DNA of 64,000 nucleotides from Clostridia bacterium. GTDB taxonomy: Bacteria; Bacillota; Clostridia; Oscillospirales; CAG-272. The notes under the pieces are model-generated. The model searched no databases and was not told the DNA's origin. It was given only the letters and a program-made list of their open reading frames with translations. This document shows, piece by piece, positions 1 to 8,087 of this stretch. Position 1 is the stretch's first letter; every line of letters begins with the position of its first letter. Made by a program: the position numbers and the translations under genes. The stretch lies in assembly GCA_017468385.1 (NCBI GenBank), contig JAFUIQ010000032.1, positions 1 through 64,000 of the forward strand, read 5' to 3'.

Positions 1-88
1 ATATTGATCGGGTTCTGTGTTCAGTGTAACATACCATGAATGGCAAATCAAGAAACAACAAGGAATTCATAAAAAACAGGCCGTATTT

Positions 89-120
89 CAAAAAAAAACG
101 CTTGTCTCGCGACAAGCGTT
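89..120 (-). terminator. Rho-independent terminator of the catabolic operon
   Basis: Read on the minus strand, a 10-bp perfect stem (AACGCTTGTC, loop GCGA) is followed by a run of eight or more T. It lies just past the oxidoreductase stop at 136 and would end the 3132-to-136 operon. Nothing further is recognised in bases 1-88. Confidence 0.85.
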
Positions 121-135
121 TTGGGCGTTTTATTA

Positions 136-1302
136 TCAGATTTCAGGAATGTGAATCTCCACCTCGCGACCCAGCTCGCTGGATCTGGCGATACCGTCCA
201 GGATGGCCTGATTGTACAGGATCTGGGAGGACGGAACGGGAGCAGGCAGATTGTACTTGCAGGCGTCCAGGAAGGAACGGATCTTGCAATCAAACAGTCC
301 CTCTTTCTGCTCCAGAACCGGCACGGGAACGGAGATCTGCTCACCGGCCAGCTCGCGGTAGATGGTCATAGGGCCGCCGATGGTTCCGTTCCAGCATTCG
401 GTGGACGGGATACGGAGTCCCGCTTTGGTACCGAGGATCAGTGTATCACCGGAGGTATCCATGTTCATAGCCCAGGAAATACGGAAGTCCAGCACGATTC
501 CGCCCTCCAGGCGGATAAATGCGGCGGCGAAATCATCCACGCCGAACTTCTTCGCGTACTCAGGATGCCCGGTTTTCACATAATTGGAGTAGTTGGGATC
601 GGTCCCGAAGAAGGCGGATTTGTATCCGGAGACGGTCAGCGGCTTCGGATAGCCGATGGCGTTCAGCACCATATCGAGGGAATAACATCCGATATCCGCC
701 AAAGCGCCCAGTCCCGCGGTTTCATCCTCAATGAATGTAGTACCGAAGGGAGTGGGGATACCGCGGCGGCGTCCGCCGCCGGTCTGGATATAGTAGACCT
801 GTCCCAACTCTCCGGATTCCACGATACGCTTGATCATCTTCATGTTGGCATCCAGACGGGGCTGGAAACCTATGGAGAGAATCTTTCCGGTTTCCTTTTC
901 GGCACGGCAGATTTCCACCGCTTCCTCCAATGTTACGCACATGGGCTTTTCCAGAAGAACGTGAACACCCTTTTTCAGCGCGTAGATCGCGGGGATTGCG
1001 TGCTGGCGGTTGTAGGTACAGATGCTGACGGCATCCAGCTGCAGACTTTCGTCATCCAGCATCTCTTTATGGCTGGCGTAATCGGTTTTTACTCCCTCCA
1101 CCTCGTGCTTCTTGAAAAAGGCTTCTGCCTTGCCGGGGATCAGATCGCATCCGGCCACGATTTCCACGTCCGGCTGTTTCTTATAACTGCGGATATGGGA
1201 ATCCGCAATCCAGCCTGTACCGATGATACCGATGCGAACCTTTTTCGCCGCGTCTACGGTTTTTGTTTCCTGATTAAATTTAAAAGCATCCAGTCCTGCC
1301 AT
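136..1302 (-). CDS. Gfo/Idh/MocA-family NAD(P)-dependent oxidoreductase
   Basis: A 388-residue cytosolic dehydrogenase of the Gfo/Idh/MocA family, which oxidises or reduces sugars, inositols and related polyols with NAD(P). The Rossmann motif GIIGTGWIADSH lies near residues 25-36 and the family EKP motif at 118-120, with Lys119 as the expected catalytic residue. The C-terminal half is the usual alpha/beta substrate domain. The start is supported by AAGGAG eight bases upstream. It is the last gene of a three-gene minus-strand operon with a PHP protein and a TIM-barrel isomerase, which suggests catabolism of one carbohydrate-like compound. The substrate cannot be named from sequence. Confidence 0.9.
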   Translation of the reverse strand: MAGLDAFKFNQETKTVDAAKKVRIGIIGTGWIADSHIRSYKKQPDVEIVAGCDLIPGKAEAFFKKHEVEGVKTDYASHKEMLDDESLQLDAVSICTYNRQHAIPAIYALKKGVHVLLEKPMCVTLEEAVEICRAEKETGKILSIGFQPRLDANMKMIKRIVESGELGQVYYIQTGGGRRRGIPTPFGTTFIEDETAGLGALADIGCYSLDMVLNAIGYPKPLTVSGYKSAFFGTDPNYSNYVKTGHPEYAKKFGVDDFAAAFIRLEGGIVLDFRISWAMNMDTSGDTLILGTKAGLRIPSTECWNGTIGGPMTIYRELAGEQISVPVPVLEQKEGLFDCKIRSFLDACKYNLPAPVPSSQILYNQAILDGIARSSELGREVEIHIPEI

Positions 1303-1353
1303 AATTATTTCTCCTTACAATTTAAGTTGAGTATACAAAGATTATCAGCCCGA

Positions 1354-2292
1354 TCAGTCGAGAAAGATCGGATTGGTCCAGGCGTATTTTCCGTCCTCAT
1401 CAATGACGACAGCACGGATATAGTCATACTGAAGATTGCCGTTTTTATCAGTTAGAGGCCATTCCGCACTTTCAATGGGGGCACCGGGCTGTCCGCGCAC
1501 GATCCGGGTAGGATGCCGATCCGCATGGAACCGGATTTTCGCGGCGGGAGAGCATTTCACGACGGCCCGTCCGTCCTCTACATAAAAATCGTGGATCACA
1601 GGGCCGCAGGAAGAGTAAAATTTTCCCGCCTGCAAAGCATCGAGAATGGAGCGAATGTTGTTTTCTGCCCGCACCATGACCCAGCCGATGCCGTGTTGAT
1701 GCATAGGATGGCCGTCATCGGCCGCAACGCCGTAAATACGCTTTCCCTGTCCCAGCAATTCGTCCCAGTACGCGGCATCCGCGTCCATGTCACAATCCAT
1801 GACAGAACCGCTGTTCCAGATCTCCATGGCAAAATCGCCCTCCAGTTTATTGAAGTAACAAGCGGGAGTAGAACTCCACTCCGGATGACAGTAGATGGTC
1901 AGATTGCCCTTTCTATGTATTTCGTCAAGATAGGTCTGATATTCTTCCTGATTCTTTGCGGTGCCGGACGGAAAGCGCTGGTCCTGTTCATACTCGTTAC
2001 CATCCTCCTTCGCAGGTCCGATACAGACGGTATGAAACGTACGGAATCCGTGATCGCGTACAAATGTGTTGTCAAACTCCATGCCGGGAAGAATAACGAT
2101 CGGCACATCCGGGGCGTAGTTTTCATAATTGTAGATCCGGTGATCGGTCAATGCCAGAAAATCATATCCCATCTCCCCGTACCGACGTATTACCTCCTCA
2201 GGAGTACCTTTGCCATCGGAACGGGTAGTATGGCAATGGAGGCCTCCCTTCAGCATTTTCTCAGTTCCGTCAAATGCTTGCTGCCGTTTCAT
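1354..2292 (-). CDS. PHP-domain metal-dependent phosphoesterase-like protein
   Basis: A 312-residue protein of the PHP superfamily (CehA/McbA-like branch). Visible metal-ligand motifs are HCH at residues 19-21 with Asp26 downstream, TDH at 49-51, and a later CHPEW segment. PHP enzymes bind two or three divalent metals and hydrolyse phosphoesters. It has no polymerase or HisK context; here it sits between a sugar isomerase-like gene and a Gfo/Idh dehydrogenase with gaps of about 24 and 51 bases, so a step in the same catabolic route is likely. AAGGAG lies about 11 bases before the ATG. The exact substrate is unknown. Confidence 0.82.
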   Translation of the reverse strand: MKRQQAFDGTEKMLKGGLHCHTTRSDGKGTPEEVIRRYGEMGYDFLALTDHRIYNYENYAPDVPIVILPGMEFDNTFVRDHGFRTFHTVCIGPAKEDGNEYEQDQRFPSGTAKNQEEYQTYLDEIHRKGNLTIYCHPEWSSTPACYFNKLEGDFAMEIWNSGSVMDCDMDADAAYWDELLGQGKRIYGVAADDGHPMHQHGIGWVMVRAENNIRSILDALQAGKFYSSCGPVIHDFYVEDGRAVVKCSPAAKIRFHADRHPTRIVRGQPGAPIESAEWPLTDKNGNLQYDYIRAVVIDEDGKYAWTNPIFLD

Positions 2293-2316
2293 AAAAACAG
2301 TCTCCTTCCCGTACAG

Positions 2317-3132
2317 TTACCAACCCAGTTTTTTCAGCTCCGCCCGGCTCATGGCCGCACATTCCAGCGGAGTCTTCCCCAGGGAGGGGTTATCCTGCTC
2401 CACCACAACCCATCTGGCACCGGCATCCACGGCGGCCGAAAGAATGGCCGGGAAATCCTGCACGCCGTGTCCCACAGGGCGGAATTCAAAATTCGCCGGA
2501 CGGGCGGGTGCCTTTTTCTCCATACCGATCAGCTCATACATATCCTCGGATTTCTCGCCGTAGAAATCCTTCAGATGCACAACCGGCGCACGGCCGGCAT
2601 ATTTCCGTATGTATGCGGCAGGATTCTCACCGCCCACATTGACCCAGCAGGTATCCAGCTGTGTCTGAAGGACATCGGCAGGAACGGTGGCATACATGAC
2701 ATCCAATCCGTAGGAGCCGCCTATGGTGATAAATTCAAAATCGTGGTTGTGGTACAAAAGCGTGAGGCCGTGTTCGCCGGCAAGGCGTCCCAATTTCTCG
2801 ATATCGGCCAGCGTCTTTTCGAACTCCGCACCGCCCGGGCGATGTGCCTCTCCCAAATAGGGGATCGCTATATACTCGCACCCGAGGGACTTATAATCGG
2901 TGAACACTTTATGGGGATCGGCCATCATTTCCGCGAAAGGAACATGGGCGGATACGGCCACCAGACCGATCTCATCCAGCATGGCGCGGATATCGGCAGG
3001 GGCATTGCCGAACAGACCGGCAAATTCCACGCCGGTATATCCCATTTTCTTGACCGCGCGCAGGGTGCCGGGCATATCCTCCTTCATGGTATCACGGACG
3101 GAATACAACTGCAGTGCAACAGGCAAAGCCAT
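2317..3132 (-). CDS. Sugar phosphate isomerase/epimerase (AP endonuclease 2-like TIM barrel)
   Basis: A 271-residue TIM-barrel protein of the xylose isomerase-like/IolE-IolI superfamily. Family features are the N-terminal ALQLYSVRDT strand, GYTGVEFAG near the second strand, YHNHDFEF in the centre (metal ligands) and a VHLKDF motif followed by GHGVQDF. The start is set at the ATG at 3132 because AGGAGG lies eight bases upstream; an in-frame ATG 11 codons earlier has no ribosome site. It is the first gene of the operon and is divergent from an AraC regulator. The reaction is probably isomerisation or dehydration of a keto-sugar or inosose; this is inference. Confidence 0.85.
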   Translation of the reverse strand: MALPVALQLYSVRDTMKEDMPGTLRAVKKMGYTGVEFAGLFGNAPADIRAMLDEIGLVAVSAHVPFAEMMADPHKVFTDYKSLGCEYIAIPYLGEAHRPGGAEFEKTLADIEKLGRLAGEHGLTLLYHNHDFEFITIGGSYGLDVMYATVPADVLQTQLDTCWVNVGGENPAAYIRKYAGRAPVVHLKDFYGEKSEDMYELIGMEKKAPARPANFEFRPVGHGVQDFPAILSAAVDAGARWVVVEQDNPSLGKTPLECAAMSRAELKKLGW

Positions 3133-3293
3133 ACAACAATCCTCCTGAAAATATAAATTGCACAAAATTGTTAGCAGATACTATTGCAATTCGTATCAGT
3201 TTATGATAAAAGTATAATACATATCGCATCTGTTCTCTATACGTATACTGACATTTTATTGAACAATTTTGATTTTTCCCAACGGAGTTATGT

Positions 3294-4166
3294 ATGAAAG
3301 TTGAGATTGTACAAACCAATATTCCCGGTGTATCCCTGAAATTTTCCGGCAGCAAGACACCGGATATGCGCACCGGCGTCGTTGCCACCTGGCACATACA
3401 CGATGACATCGAAATCCTCGCCGGTCAATCCGGAAATCTGGAGGTGTGTCTGACCGGAACCAAAATCGATCTGCGGCCCGGGGATATCATTGTGATCAAC
3501 CGACGTGTCCCCCACGCCACTAATAAAACGGTGCCGTACACCGGCACGTTTATGCTGCAATTCCGGGTGGAAAAGCTGCGGCAAAGCGAATTCGAAAACA
3601 TCAACAAGTATCTGGCACTGATATTGGCTACCAACGAAAAGGAGTTTGTGTATCTGCGGCACGATGAACCGATTGCCAAGGAATTGTTCGGTCTGATCGA
3701 TGCCATGTACGATGAATACACCCGCCGTCAGCAGGAATACGGCATGTTTCTGGAAGGATACATGAATATCCTCCTCGGCATGCTGTACCGGAACGGTATT
3801 CTGGAAAATATTGAACACAGTTACAACAAGGAAGCGCTCCGCAAAATCTGGCCCACCATTGAATACATAGACAACAACTACAATAAAGAATTGACGCTGG
3901 AAAAGCTGGCGGCCACGCTGCATATGAGCGGCGAATACTTCTGCCGGGTGTTCAAAAAGGCCACCGGCATCACGCCCACCGAGTATATCCACTATGTCCG
4001 GATATGGAAAGCGGAAAATCTGCTGACAACGACCCATGCCACTATTCTGGAAATCTCCATGGAGGTGGGCTTCACGTCCGTATCCTATTTCAATCGGGTT
4101 TTCAAAAAGCGGAAAGGATCCACACCGACGGAATACCGGAATATTTTCCGGGACAAAGCCACGTAA
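3294..4166 (+). CDS. AraC-family transcriptional regulator
   Basis: A 290-residue regulator. The N-terminal 110 or so residues form a cupin-type sensor (GDIIVINRRVPHA), and the C-terminal 100 residues carry two helix-turn-helix units (LTLEKLAATLHMSGEYFCRVFKK, then ILEISMEVGFTSVSYFNRVFKK, each quoted here only as a landmark). It is divergent from the isomerase-PHP-oxidoreductase operon across a 161-base AT-rich spacer and is the obvious candidate for its control. Its likely ligand is the carbohydrate handled by that operon. A site such as CGGAG lies before the ATG. Confidence 0.9.
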   Translation: MKVEIVQTNIPGVSLKFSGSKTPDMRTGVVATWHIHDDIEILAGQSGNLEVCLTGTKIDLRPGDIIVINRRVPHATNKTVPYTGTFMLQFRVEKLRQSEFENINKYLALILATNEKEFVYLRHDEPIAKELFGLIDAMYDEYTRRQQEYGMFLEGYMNILLGMLYRNGILENIEHSYNKEALRKIWPTIEYIDNNYNKELTLEKLAATLHMSGEYFCRVFKKATGITPTEYIHYVRIWKAENLLTTTHATILEISMEVGFTSVSYFNRVFKKRKGSTPTEYRNIFRDKAT

Positions 4167-4182
4167 GCCATTCGCAGATTTA

Positions 4183-4211
4183 TTGACACAGGCGAAAAAA
4201 ACATGTATACT
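4183..4211 (+). promoter_or_regulatory. Sigma-A promoter of the hflK-hflC pair
   Basis: A consensus -35 TTGACA (4183-4188) and a -10 TATACT (4206-4211) are separated by exactly 17 bases, about 38 bases before the hflK-like start codon. Confidence 0.85.
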
Positions 4212-4249
4212 ATTTTTGCAAGATTCCCTTGCAGGAAGGAAGGATTTAG

Positions 4250-5248
4250 ATGAACACATCCTTTACGAATCCGAAGCCGGGCGCAAGCGGCAGAAAAACT
4301 CCCTCAGCGTCCGCTGTCGGAAAACTCATTTTATCGGCGGTCATCCTGCTGCTGGTTCTGATTCTGGCCGGCACGTGCTGGTACACCGTGGACGAAAAAC
4401 AGCAGGCAGTGGTAACCACCTTTGGCAAGGTTACCGCCACCACCGGTGCCGGTATGCATTTCAAACTTCCCTTCGGTATCCAGAAGGTACAGACCGTGGA
4501 TGTGAATGTATACCAGAAGATTGAGATCGGCTACCGGACAGACGAGATGGAACACTCCTACGCGGACACGGTCATCAAGGAAAGCAAGATGATCACGGGT
4601 GACTACAACATTGTCAACGTAGACTTCTTTGTGGAATACAAGATTTCCGATCCTGTGAAATATCTCTATAACTCCGCTGAGCCGGAGGTGATCCTGAAAA
4701 ATCTGGTGCAGAGCCAGATCCGCAATGTGATCGGTTCCTCCACCGTGGATTCCATCCTGACGGACGGTAAAACCGAAATCCAGCAGCAGGTCAAGATGCT
4801 GATCACCGAGGAATTGGCGGAATACGACATCGGTCTGGTACTGTCCGACATCAAGATTCAGGACAGTGAACCGCCTACCTTGTCTGTTATTGAAGCATTC
4901 AAGAACGTGGAGACCGCCAAGCAGAGCGCGGAGACCGCCATCAACCAGGCGAAGGCCTATCAGAACTCCGAATTGCCGAAGGCAAAGGCCACGGCGGATC
5001 AACTGATCCAGAACGCGGAATTCCTGAAGCAAAACCGCATCAACGATGCGACCAAGCAGGTGGCCATGTTCAAGGCGATGTACGAGCAGTACGCGCAGAA
5101 TCCCGAGATCACCAAAGTACGGATGTATTACGAGGCACTGACTGAGGCTTTGCCCGGGGTGAAACTGTACATCAACACCGCCGGGGACGGCGGGGCCGAG
5201 ATGCTTCTGCCCCTGGAAAGTTTTGTGAATGAAGGAGGTACAAAGTGA
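4250..5248 (+). CDS. hflK: SPFH-domain membrane protein, HflK-like
   Basis: A 332-residue protein with a short cytosolic N-terminus, one transmembrane helix at about residues 24-46, an SPFH/band-7 domain (starting near TVDEKQQAVVTTFGKV) and a long alanine/glutamine-rich helical tail near residues 215-270. In bacteria HflK and HflC form a ring complex that encloses and restrains the FtsH protease. It is followed by an HflC-like gene whose start overlaps its stop. No ftsH is in the window. It is shorter than enterobacterial HflK and lacks the Gly-rich N-terminal extension. AAGGAAGG precedes the ATG. Confidence 0.85.
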   Translation: MNTSFTNPKPGASGRKTPSASAVGKLILSAVILLLVLILAGTCWYTVDEKQQAVVTTFGKVTATTGAGMHFKLPFGIQKVQTVDVNVYQKIEIGYRTDEMEHSYADTVIKESKMITGDYNIVNVDFFVEYKISDPVKYLYNSAEPEVILKNLVQSQIRNVIGSSTVDSILTDGKTEIQQQVKMLITEELAEYDIGLVLSDIKIQDSEPPTLSVIEAFKNVETAKQSAETAINQAKAYQNSELPKAKATADQLIQNAEFLKQNRINDATKQVAMFKAMYEQYAQNPEITKVRMYYEALTEALPGVKLYINTAGDGGAEMLLPLESFVNEGGTK

Positions 5249-6135
5249 TGAAAAAGAGTGTATTTATCATTCTGGCTGTCGTTGTACTTCTGGCTGCCTT
5301 GGCATTCAGTTCCGCCTATGTGGTAGCGGAAAACGAGCATGCCTGCGTCATGCGATTCAACAAAATCGAGACGGTCAAGAGCGAGGCGGGGCTGTACTTC
5401 AAGATCCCCTTCGTGGATCAGATCATGCGCTTCCCCAACACCGTTCTTCTGTATGACATTCCCGAATCCGAAGCACTGACCGCCGACAAGAAAAACATGA
5501 CGGTGGACAGTTACATCACGTGGAAGATCAGCGATCCCCGCACCTTCTACCAGACCATCGGATCCATTCCCGAGGCGGAGATCCGTCTGGACGCGCTTAC
5601 CTACACCGCACTGAAGAATCTGATGGGTACGCTCCAGCAGAGCGACATCATCAACGAGGAAGATGCTGCCGAGCGAAACGATATCTACTCCGGTATCACA
5701 GAAAATGTATCCGAGGTGGCGAAAAACTACGGCATCACCGTACTGGACGTGAAGGTGAAGCGGCTGGATCTGCCCTCCGATAACGAGCAGGCTGTCTACG
5801 CACGCATGATCTCCGACCGGAATCAGATCGCGGAAAAATTCACGGCAGACGGTGAGTACGAGGCCTCCATCATCCGCAATGACGTGGATAAACAGGTAAA
5901 CATCATCATCTCCAACGCGGAAGCACAGGCTGCAAAATTGGAAGCCGAAGGCGAAGCGGAATACATGCGGATGCTGGCGGAAGCCTACGATTCCGAGGAC
6001 AAGAAGGATTTCTACGAATTTACCCTGGGCCTCGACGCGCTGAAGGCATCTCTGAACACCGAAAAGAACACCAAGACGGTGATCATCGACAGCAATTCCC
6101 TTTTGGGACAGCTGCTGATCGGCCCGAACAACTGA
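5248..6135 (+). CDS. hflC: SPFH-domain membrane protein, HflC-like
   Basis: A 295-residue protein with an N-terminal transmembrane helix (about residues 4-25), an SPFH domain beginning YVVAENEHACVMRFNKIE, and the helical AEAQAAKLEAEGEAEYMR-type segment typical of HflC. It is the partner of the upstream HflK-like protein in a membrane ring that regulates FtsH-type proteolysis. The chosen ATG overlaps the upstream TGA (TGATG), and GGAGG lies ten bases upstream; a GTG one codon earlier is possible. The pair shares one promoter and ends at a strong terminator. Confidence 0.87.
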   Translation: MKKSVFIILAVVVLLAALAFSSAYVVAENEHACVMRFNKIETVKSEAGLYFKIPFVDQIMRFPNTVLLYDIPESEALTADKKNMTVDSYITWKISDPRTFYQTIGSIPEAEIRLDALTYTALKNLMGTLQQSDIINEEDAAERNDIYSGITENVSEVAKNYGITVLDVKVKRLDLPSDNEQAVYARMISDRNQIAEKFTADGEYEASIIRNDVDKQVNIIISNAEAQAAKLEAEGEAEYMRMLAEAYDSEDKKDFYEFTLGLDALKASLNTEKNTKTVIIDSNSLLGQLLIGPNN

Positions 6136-6149
6136 TTCCGTACACAAGA

Positions 6150-6180
6150 ACACCGCAGACCGAAGGGCCTGCGGTGTTTT
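6150..6180 (+). terminator. Terminator after hflC
   Basis: A 9-bp stem ACACCGCAG/CTGCGGTGT with a 10-base loop is followed by TTTT, 14 bases after the hflC stop and just before the IS200-like element. Confidence 0.85.
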
Positions 6181-6248
6181 ATTGTACAACGAAAACCACC
6201 AGCAGTGCTGGTGGTTCCCAAAAGCTTTAGCTATGAGTAGAAAAAGAA

Positions 6249-6307
6249 CCTCCTTTGATTTATAATAGAAATGGTCTGCCAACCAAAACGAAGAAAATCA
6301 AAGGAGG
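6249..6307 (+). promoter_or_regulatory. Hairpin sequestering the tnpA ribosome-binding site
   Basis: CCTCCTTTGATTT (6249-6261) is the perfect 13-base complement of 6295-6307, which contains the tnpA Shine-Dalgarno AGGAGG. RNA that includes both arms would hide the ribosome site. A TATAAT at 6261-6266 could start transcripts that lack the first arm, though its -35 region is weak. Confidence 0.75.
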
Positions 6308-6315
6308 ATCAAGTC

Positions 6316-6792
6316 GTGAAACTTGACACGGATAGTTTAGCACATACGCAATGGAATTGCAAGTATCATATCGTGTTTGCGCCTAAATATCGTCGACAAA
6401 TAATATATGGGAAAATCAAAGCAGACATAGGAATTATGCTGAGGAAATTATGTGAATACAAGGGTATAGAAATAATAGAGGCAGAAGCATGTAAAGATCA
6501 CATACATATGCTTGTGTCAATTCCCCCGAAATACAGCGTATCACAAATAATGGGATACCTAAAAGGGAAAAGTAGTCTGATGATATTTGAGAAGTATGCA
6601 AATCTGAAATACAAATATGGAAACAGACATTTTTGGTGTAGAGGGTATTACGTAGATACGGTAGGACGCAATAAAAAGGCGATAGAAAAGTATATACGAA
6701 ATCAACTGCAGCAGGATCATGAAGATGATCAATTGAGTATAAAAGAGTTTGTAGACCCGTTTACGGGTGAGCCGGTAAAAGAGGGCAAATAA
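6316..6792 (+). CDS. tnpA: IS200/IS605-family Y1 HUH transposase
   Basis: A 158-residue single-strand transposase. The metal-binding HUH motif is HIH at residues 62-64 (DHIHMLVSIP), and the catalytic tyrosine is most likely Tyr126 in EKYIRNQ, with the conserved Gln130 after it. The length is normal for IS200 TnpA (about 150-160). A GTG start at 6316 is chosen because AGGAGG lies eight bases upstream; an upstream in-frame ATG would run through the regulatory hairpin and has no ribosome site. The reading frame is intact, so the enzyme may be active. It is AT-rich relative to flanking genes, consistent with recent arrival. Confidence 0.93.
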   Translation: MKLDTDSLAHTQWNCKYHIVFAPKYRRQIIYGKIKADIGIMLRKLCEYKGIEIIEAEACKDHIHMLVSIPPKYSVSQIMGYLKGKSSLMIFEKYANLKYKYGNRHFWCRGYYVDTVGRNKKAIEKYIRNQLQQDHEDDQLSIKEFVDPFTGEPVKEGK

Positions 6793-6794
6793 AA

Positions 6795-6888
6795 AGCCCC
6801 TTTAGGGGCATGCCTGTAAAAGTCGCGCGGTTGGCAGACTTTTCGGCGAGCCTTAAGGCTCAGCCTGGTGACATGCCCCAAGGGGGCT
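6795..6888 (+). other. Three-way-junction structured segment inside the IS element
   Basis: Immediately after the tnpA stop, AGCCCC and GGGGCATG (6795-6812) pair with CATGCCCC and GGGGCT (6872-6888), closing two internal hairpins: AAAAGTC/GACTTTT (6818-6842 region) and GAGCC-TTAA-GGCTC (6848-6861 region). It is separate from the right-end TnpA hairpin. Function is unknown; it may act as RNA or as single-stranded DNA. Confidence 0.5.
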
Positions 6889-6922
6889 AGTGCAAACCAC
6901 CGGCACGGCCGGTGGTTATGAT

Positions 6923-7966
6923 TTATTCAGCATAGGTGAAACTTTCCCACGGGATGCACACTGCTTTTTTCCCCGACAGGATTTGATCGATATGGAGAAG
7001 CAGGGGGAAATCCTCCGCCGCCAACTCACCCTTCTCTATGGCGATCTTCACCGCCCGTGCCACACGCTCCGCCACTACCAGAGACTCCAGCGTGACGCCC
7101 TGCAGCTTCGCTTTGGCTTCGTCGATATTCAGTCCTTTGCCAAGGAGAATACCCACCAGGCGGGTCCGTCCGCCGTACACGGTCACATACAGATCGCCCA
7201 CGCCAACACAGAGGTTGTTCAGGGACAAAGCATTCTGGTACTCCAGCAGGCGGTACATTTCCTTTGTGGCCTGGCCGAACACGGCGGCTTGGGAATTGAA
7301 ATGCAATACATCGTTTCCGAATTTTTTCTGATTGAGTCCGATGGTGAGAGCGATACCGAGAGCGTATCCGTTTTTGAGAGCCACAGCGCTTTCGATACCG
7401 GTCACATCGGTGGTGGTGCTGATGTGATAGTAATCGGTCTGCATGGCTGCTTTGAGTTTCTGCAGCACCGACAGATCCCCGCCGCAGAATGTGACTTCCG
7501 TCTGGTCATGGGCCACCAGCTCGTAACTGGTGCAGGGGCCGCCGATGGCATTGAGAGGGATTGTTTTCCCCAGCTCATCCAGTTTTTTCTGCCACAGATC
7601 GGGATAGGTGAGGAGTTTGCCGTCCCCGGTATCCATCAGTCCCTTGGTCACCGTGAGAACGGGCGTGCCGTCGGGGATGAGGGGAAGCACTTGATCTGCA
7701 AACCAATCCACGCCAAAACTGCTGACGCCGCCGATCACGAAATCCGCACCGGCAAGAGCGGTTTTGAGTTCCTCGATTTGGTGATAAGAAATCCCCGAGG
7801 GGAAAGCGGTATCGAACTTGGGGTGCTTCCCTGTAGCCCGGCAGGCATCGATGATATCCCGGTCCAGATGGGTACCGACGAGACGCACCTCATTGCCATT
7901 TTCTCTTGCCGGGAAAGCGAGGGCGGAGCCCATCATTCCCGCACCTACGATTGCGATCACAGCCAT
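6923..7966 (-). CDS. gpsA: Glycerol-3-phosphate dehydrogenase [NAD(P)+], GpsA-like
   Basis: A 347-residue protein with an N-terminal Rossmann motif (IAIVGAGMMGSALA), the family-like TVTKGLMD and IGGPC segments, an ALKNGYALG segment and a GDLYVTVYGGR motif near the C-terminal helical domain. GpsA reduces dihydroxyacetone phosphate to sn-glycerol-3-phosphate for phospholipid synthesis. Several motifs diverge from standard GpsA (the usual SGPSFA and SRNRR are altered), so it may be a divergent paralogue. The ATG at 7966 has GGAGGA nine bases upstream; an ATG nine codons earlier is less likely. The IS element abuts its 3' end. Confidence 0.78.
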   Translation of the reverse strand: MAVIAIVGAGMMGSALAFPARENGNEVRLVGTHLDRDIIDACRATGKHPKFDTAFPSGISYHQIEELKTALAGADFVIGGVSSFGVDWFADQVLPLIPDGTPVLTVTKGLMDTGDGKLLTYPDLWQKKLDELGKTIPLNAIGGPCTSYELVAHDQTEVTFCGGDLSVLQKLKAAMQTDYYHISTTTDVTGIESAVALKNGYALGIALTIGLNQKKFGNDVLHFNSQAAVFGQATKEMYRLLEYQNALSLNNLCVGVGDLYVTVYGGRTRLVGILLGKGLNIDEAKAKLQGVTLESLVVAERVARAVKIAIEKGELAAEDFPLLLHIDQILSGKKAVCIPWESFTYAE

Positions 7967-8050
7967 TTTTTCAGTCCTCCTGAATAAAACCATACGCCAT
8001 CATTATACAACTCACCACTGCAGAAAGCAAGTCTGCGGGCAGTTTTTCGC

Positions 8051-8083
8051 AAAAACAGGGCTGTCGATTACAAGACAGCCCTG
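8051..8083 (-). terminator. Terminator of the MFS transporter gene
   Basis: On the minus strand, the 10-bp stem CAGGGCTGTC/GACAGCCCTG with an 8-base loop is followed by a five-T run, a few bases after the transporter stop. Confidence 0.8.
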
Positions 8084-8087
8084 AAAC

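Larger units (their letters stand above)
6190..6921 (+). mobile_element. IS200/IS605-family insertion sequence, transposase-only (IS200-like)
   Basis: The element has one Y1 transposase gene bracketed by two matching 23-base imperfect hairpins at 6194-6216 (arms AACCACCAGC/GCTGGTGGTT) and 6895-6917 (arms AACCACCGGC/GCCGGTGGTT). Such subterminal hairpins are what IS200/IS605 TnpA binds at left and right ends. There are no terminal inverted repeats and no target duplication, as expected for this family, so the outer limits are approximate. The element lies between the hflC terminator and the gpsA stop and disrupts no gene. Its base composition is clearly more AT-rich than its neighbours. No tnpB is present. 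Confidence 0.88.

Noticed and set aside
6194..6917. The two matching hairpins as terminal inverted repeats of a DDE-type transposon or as a two-unit CRISPR repeat
   Set aside because: Each is an internal palindrome flanking a Y1 transposase, the IS200/IS605 end type; there are only two copies and no spacer array.
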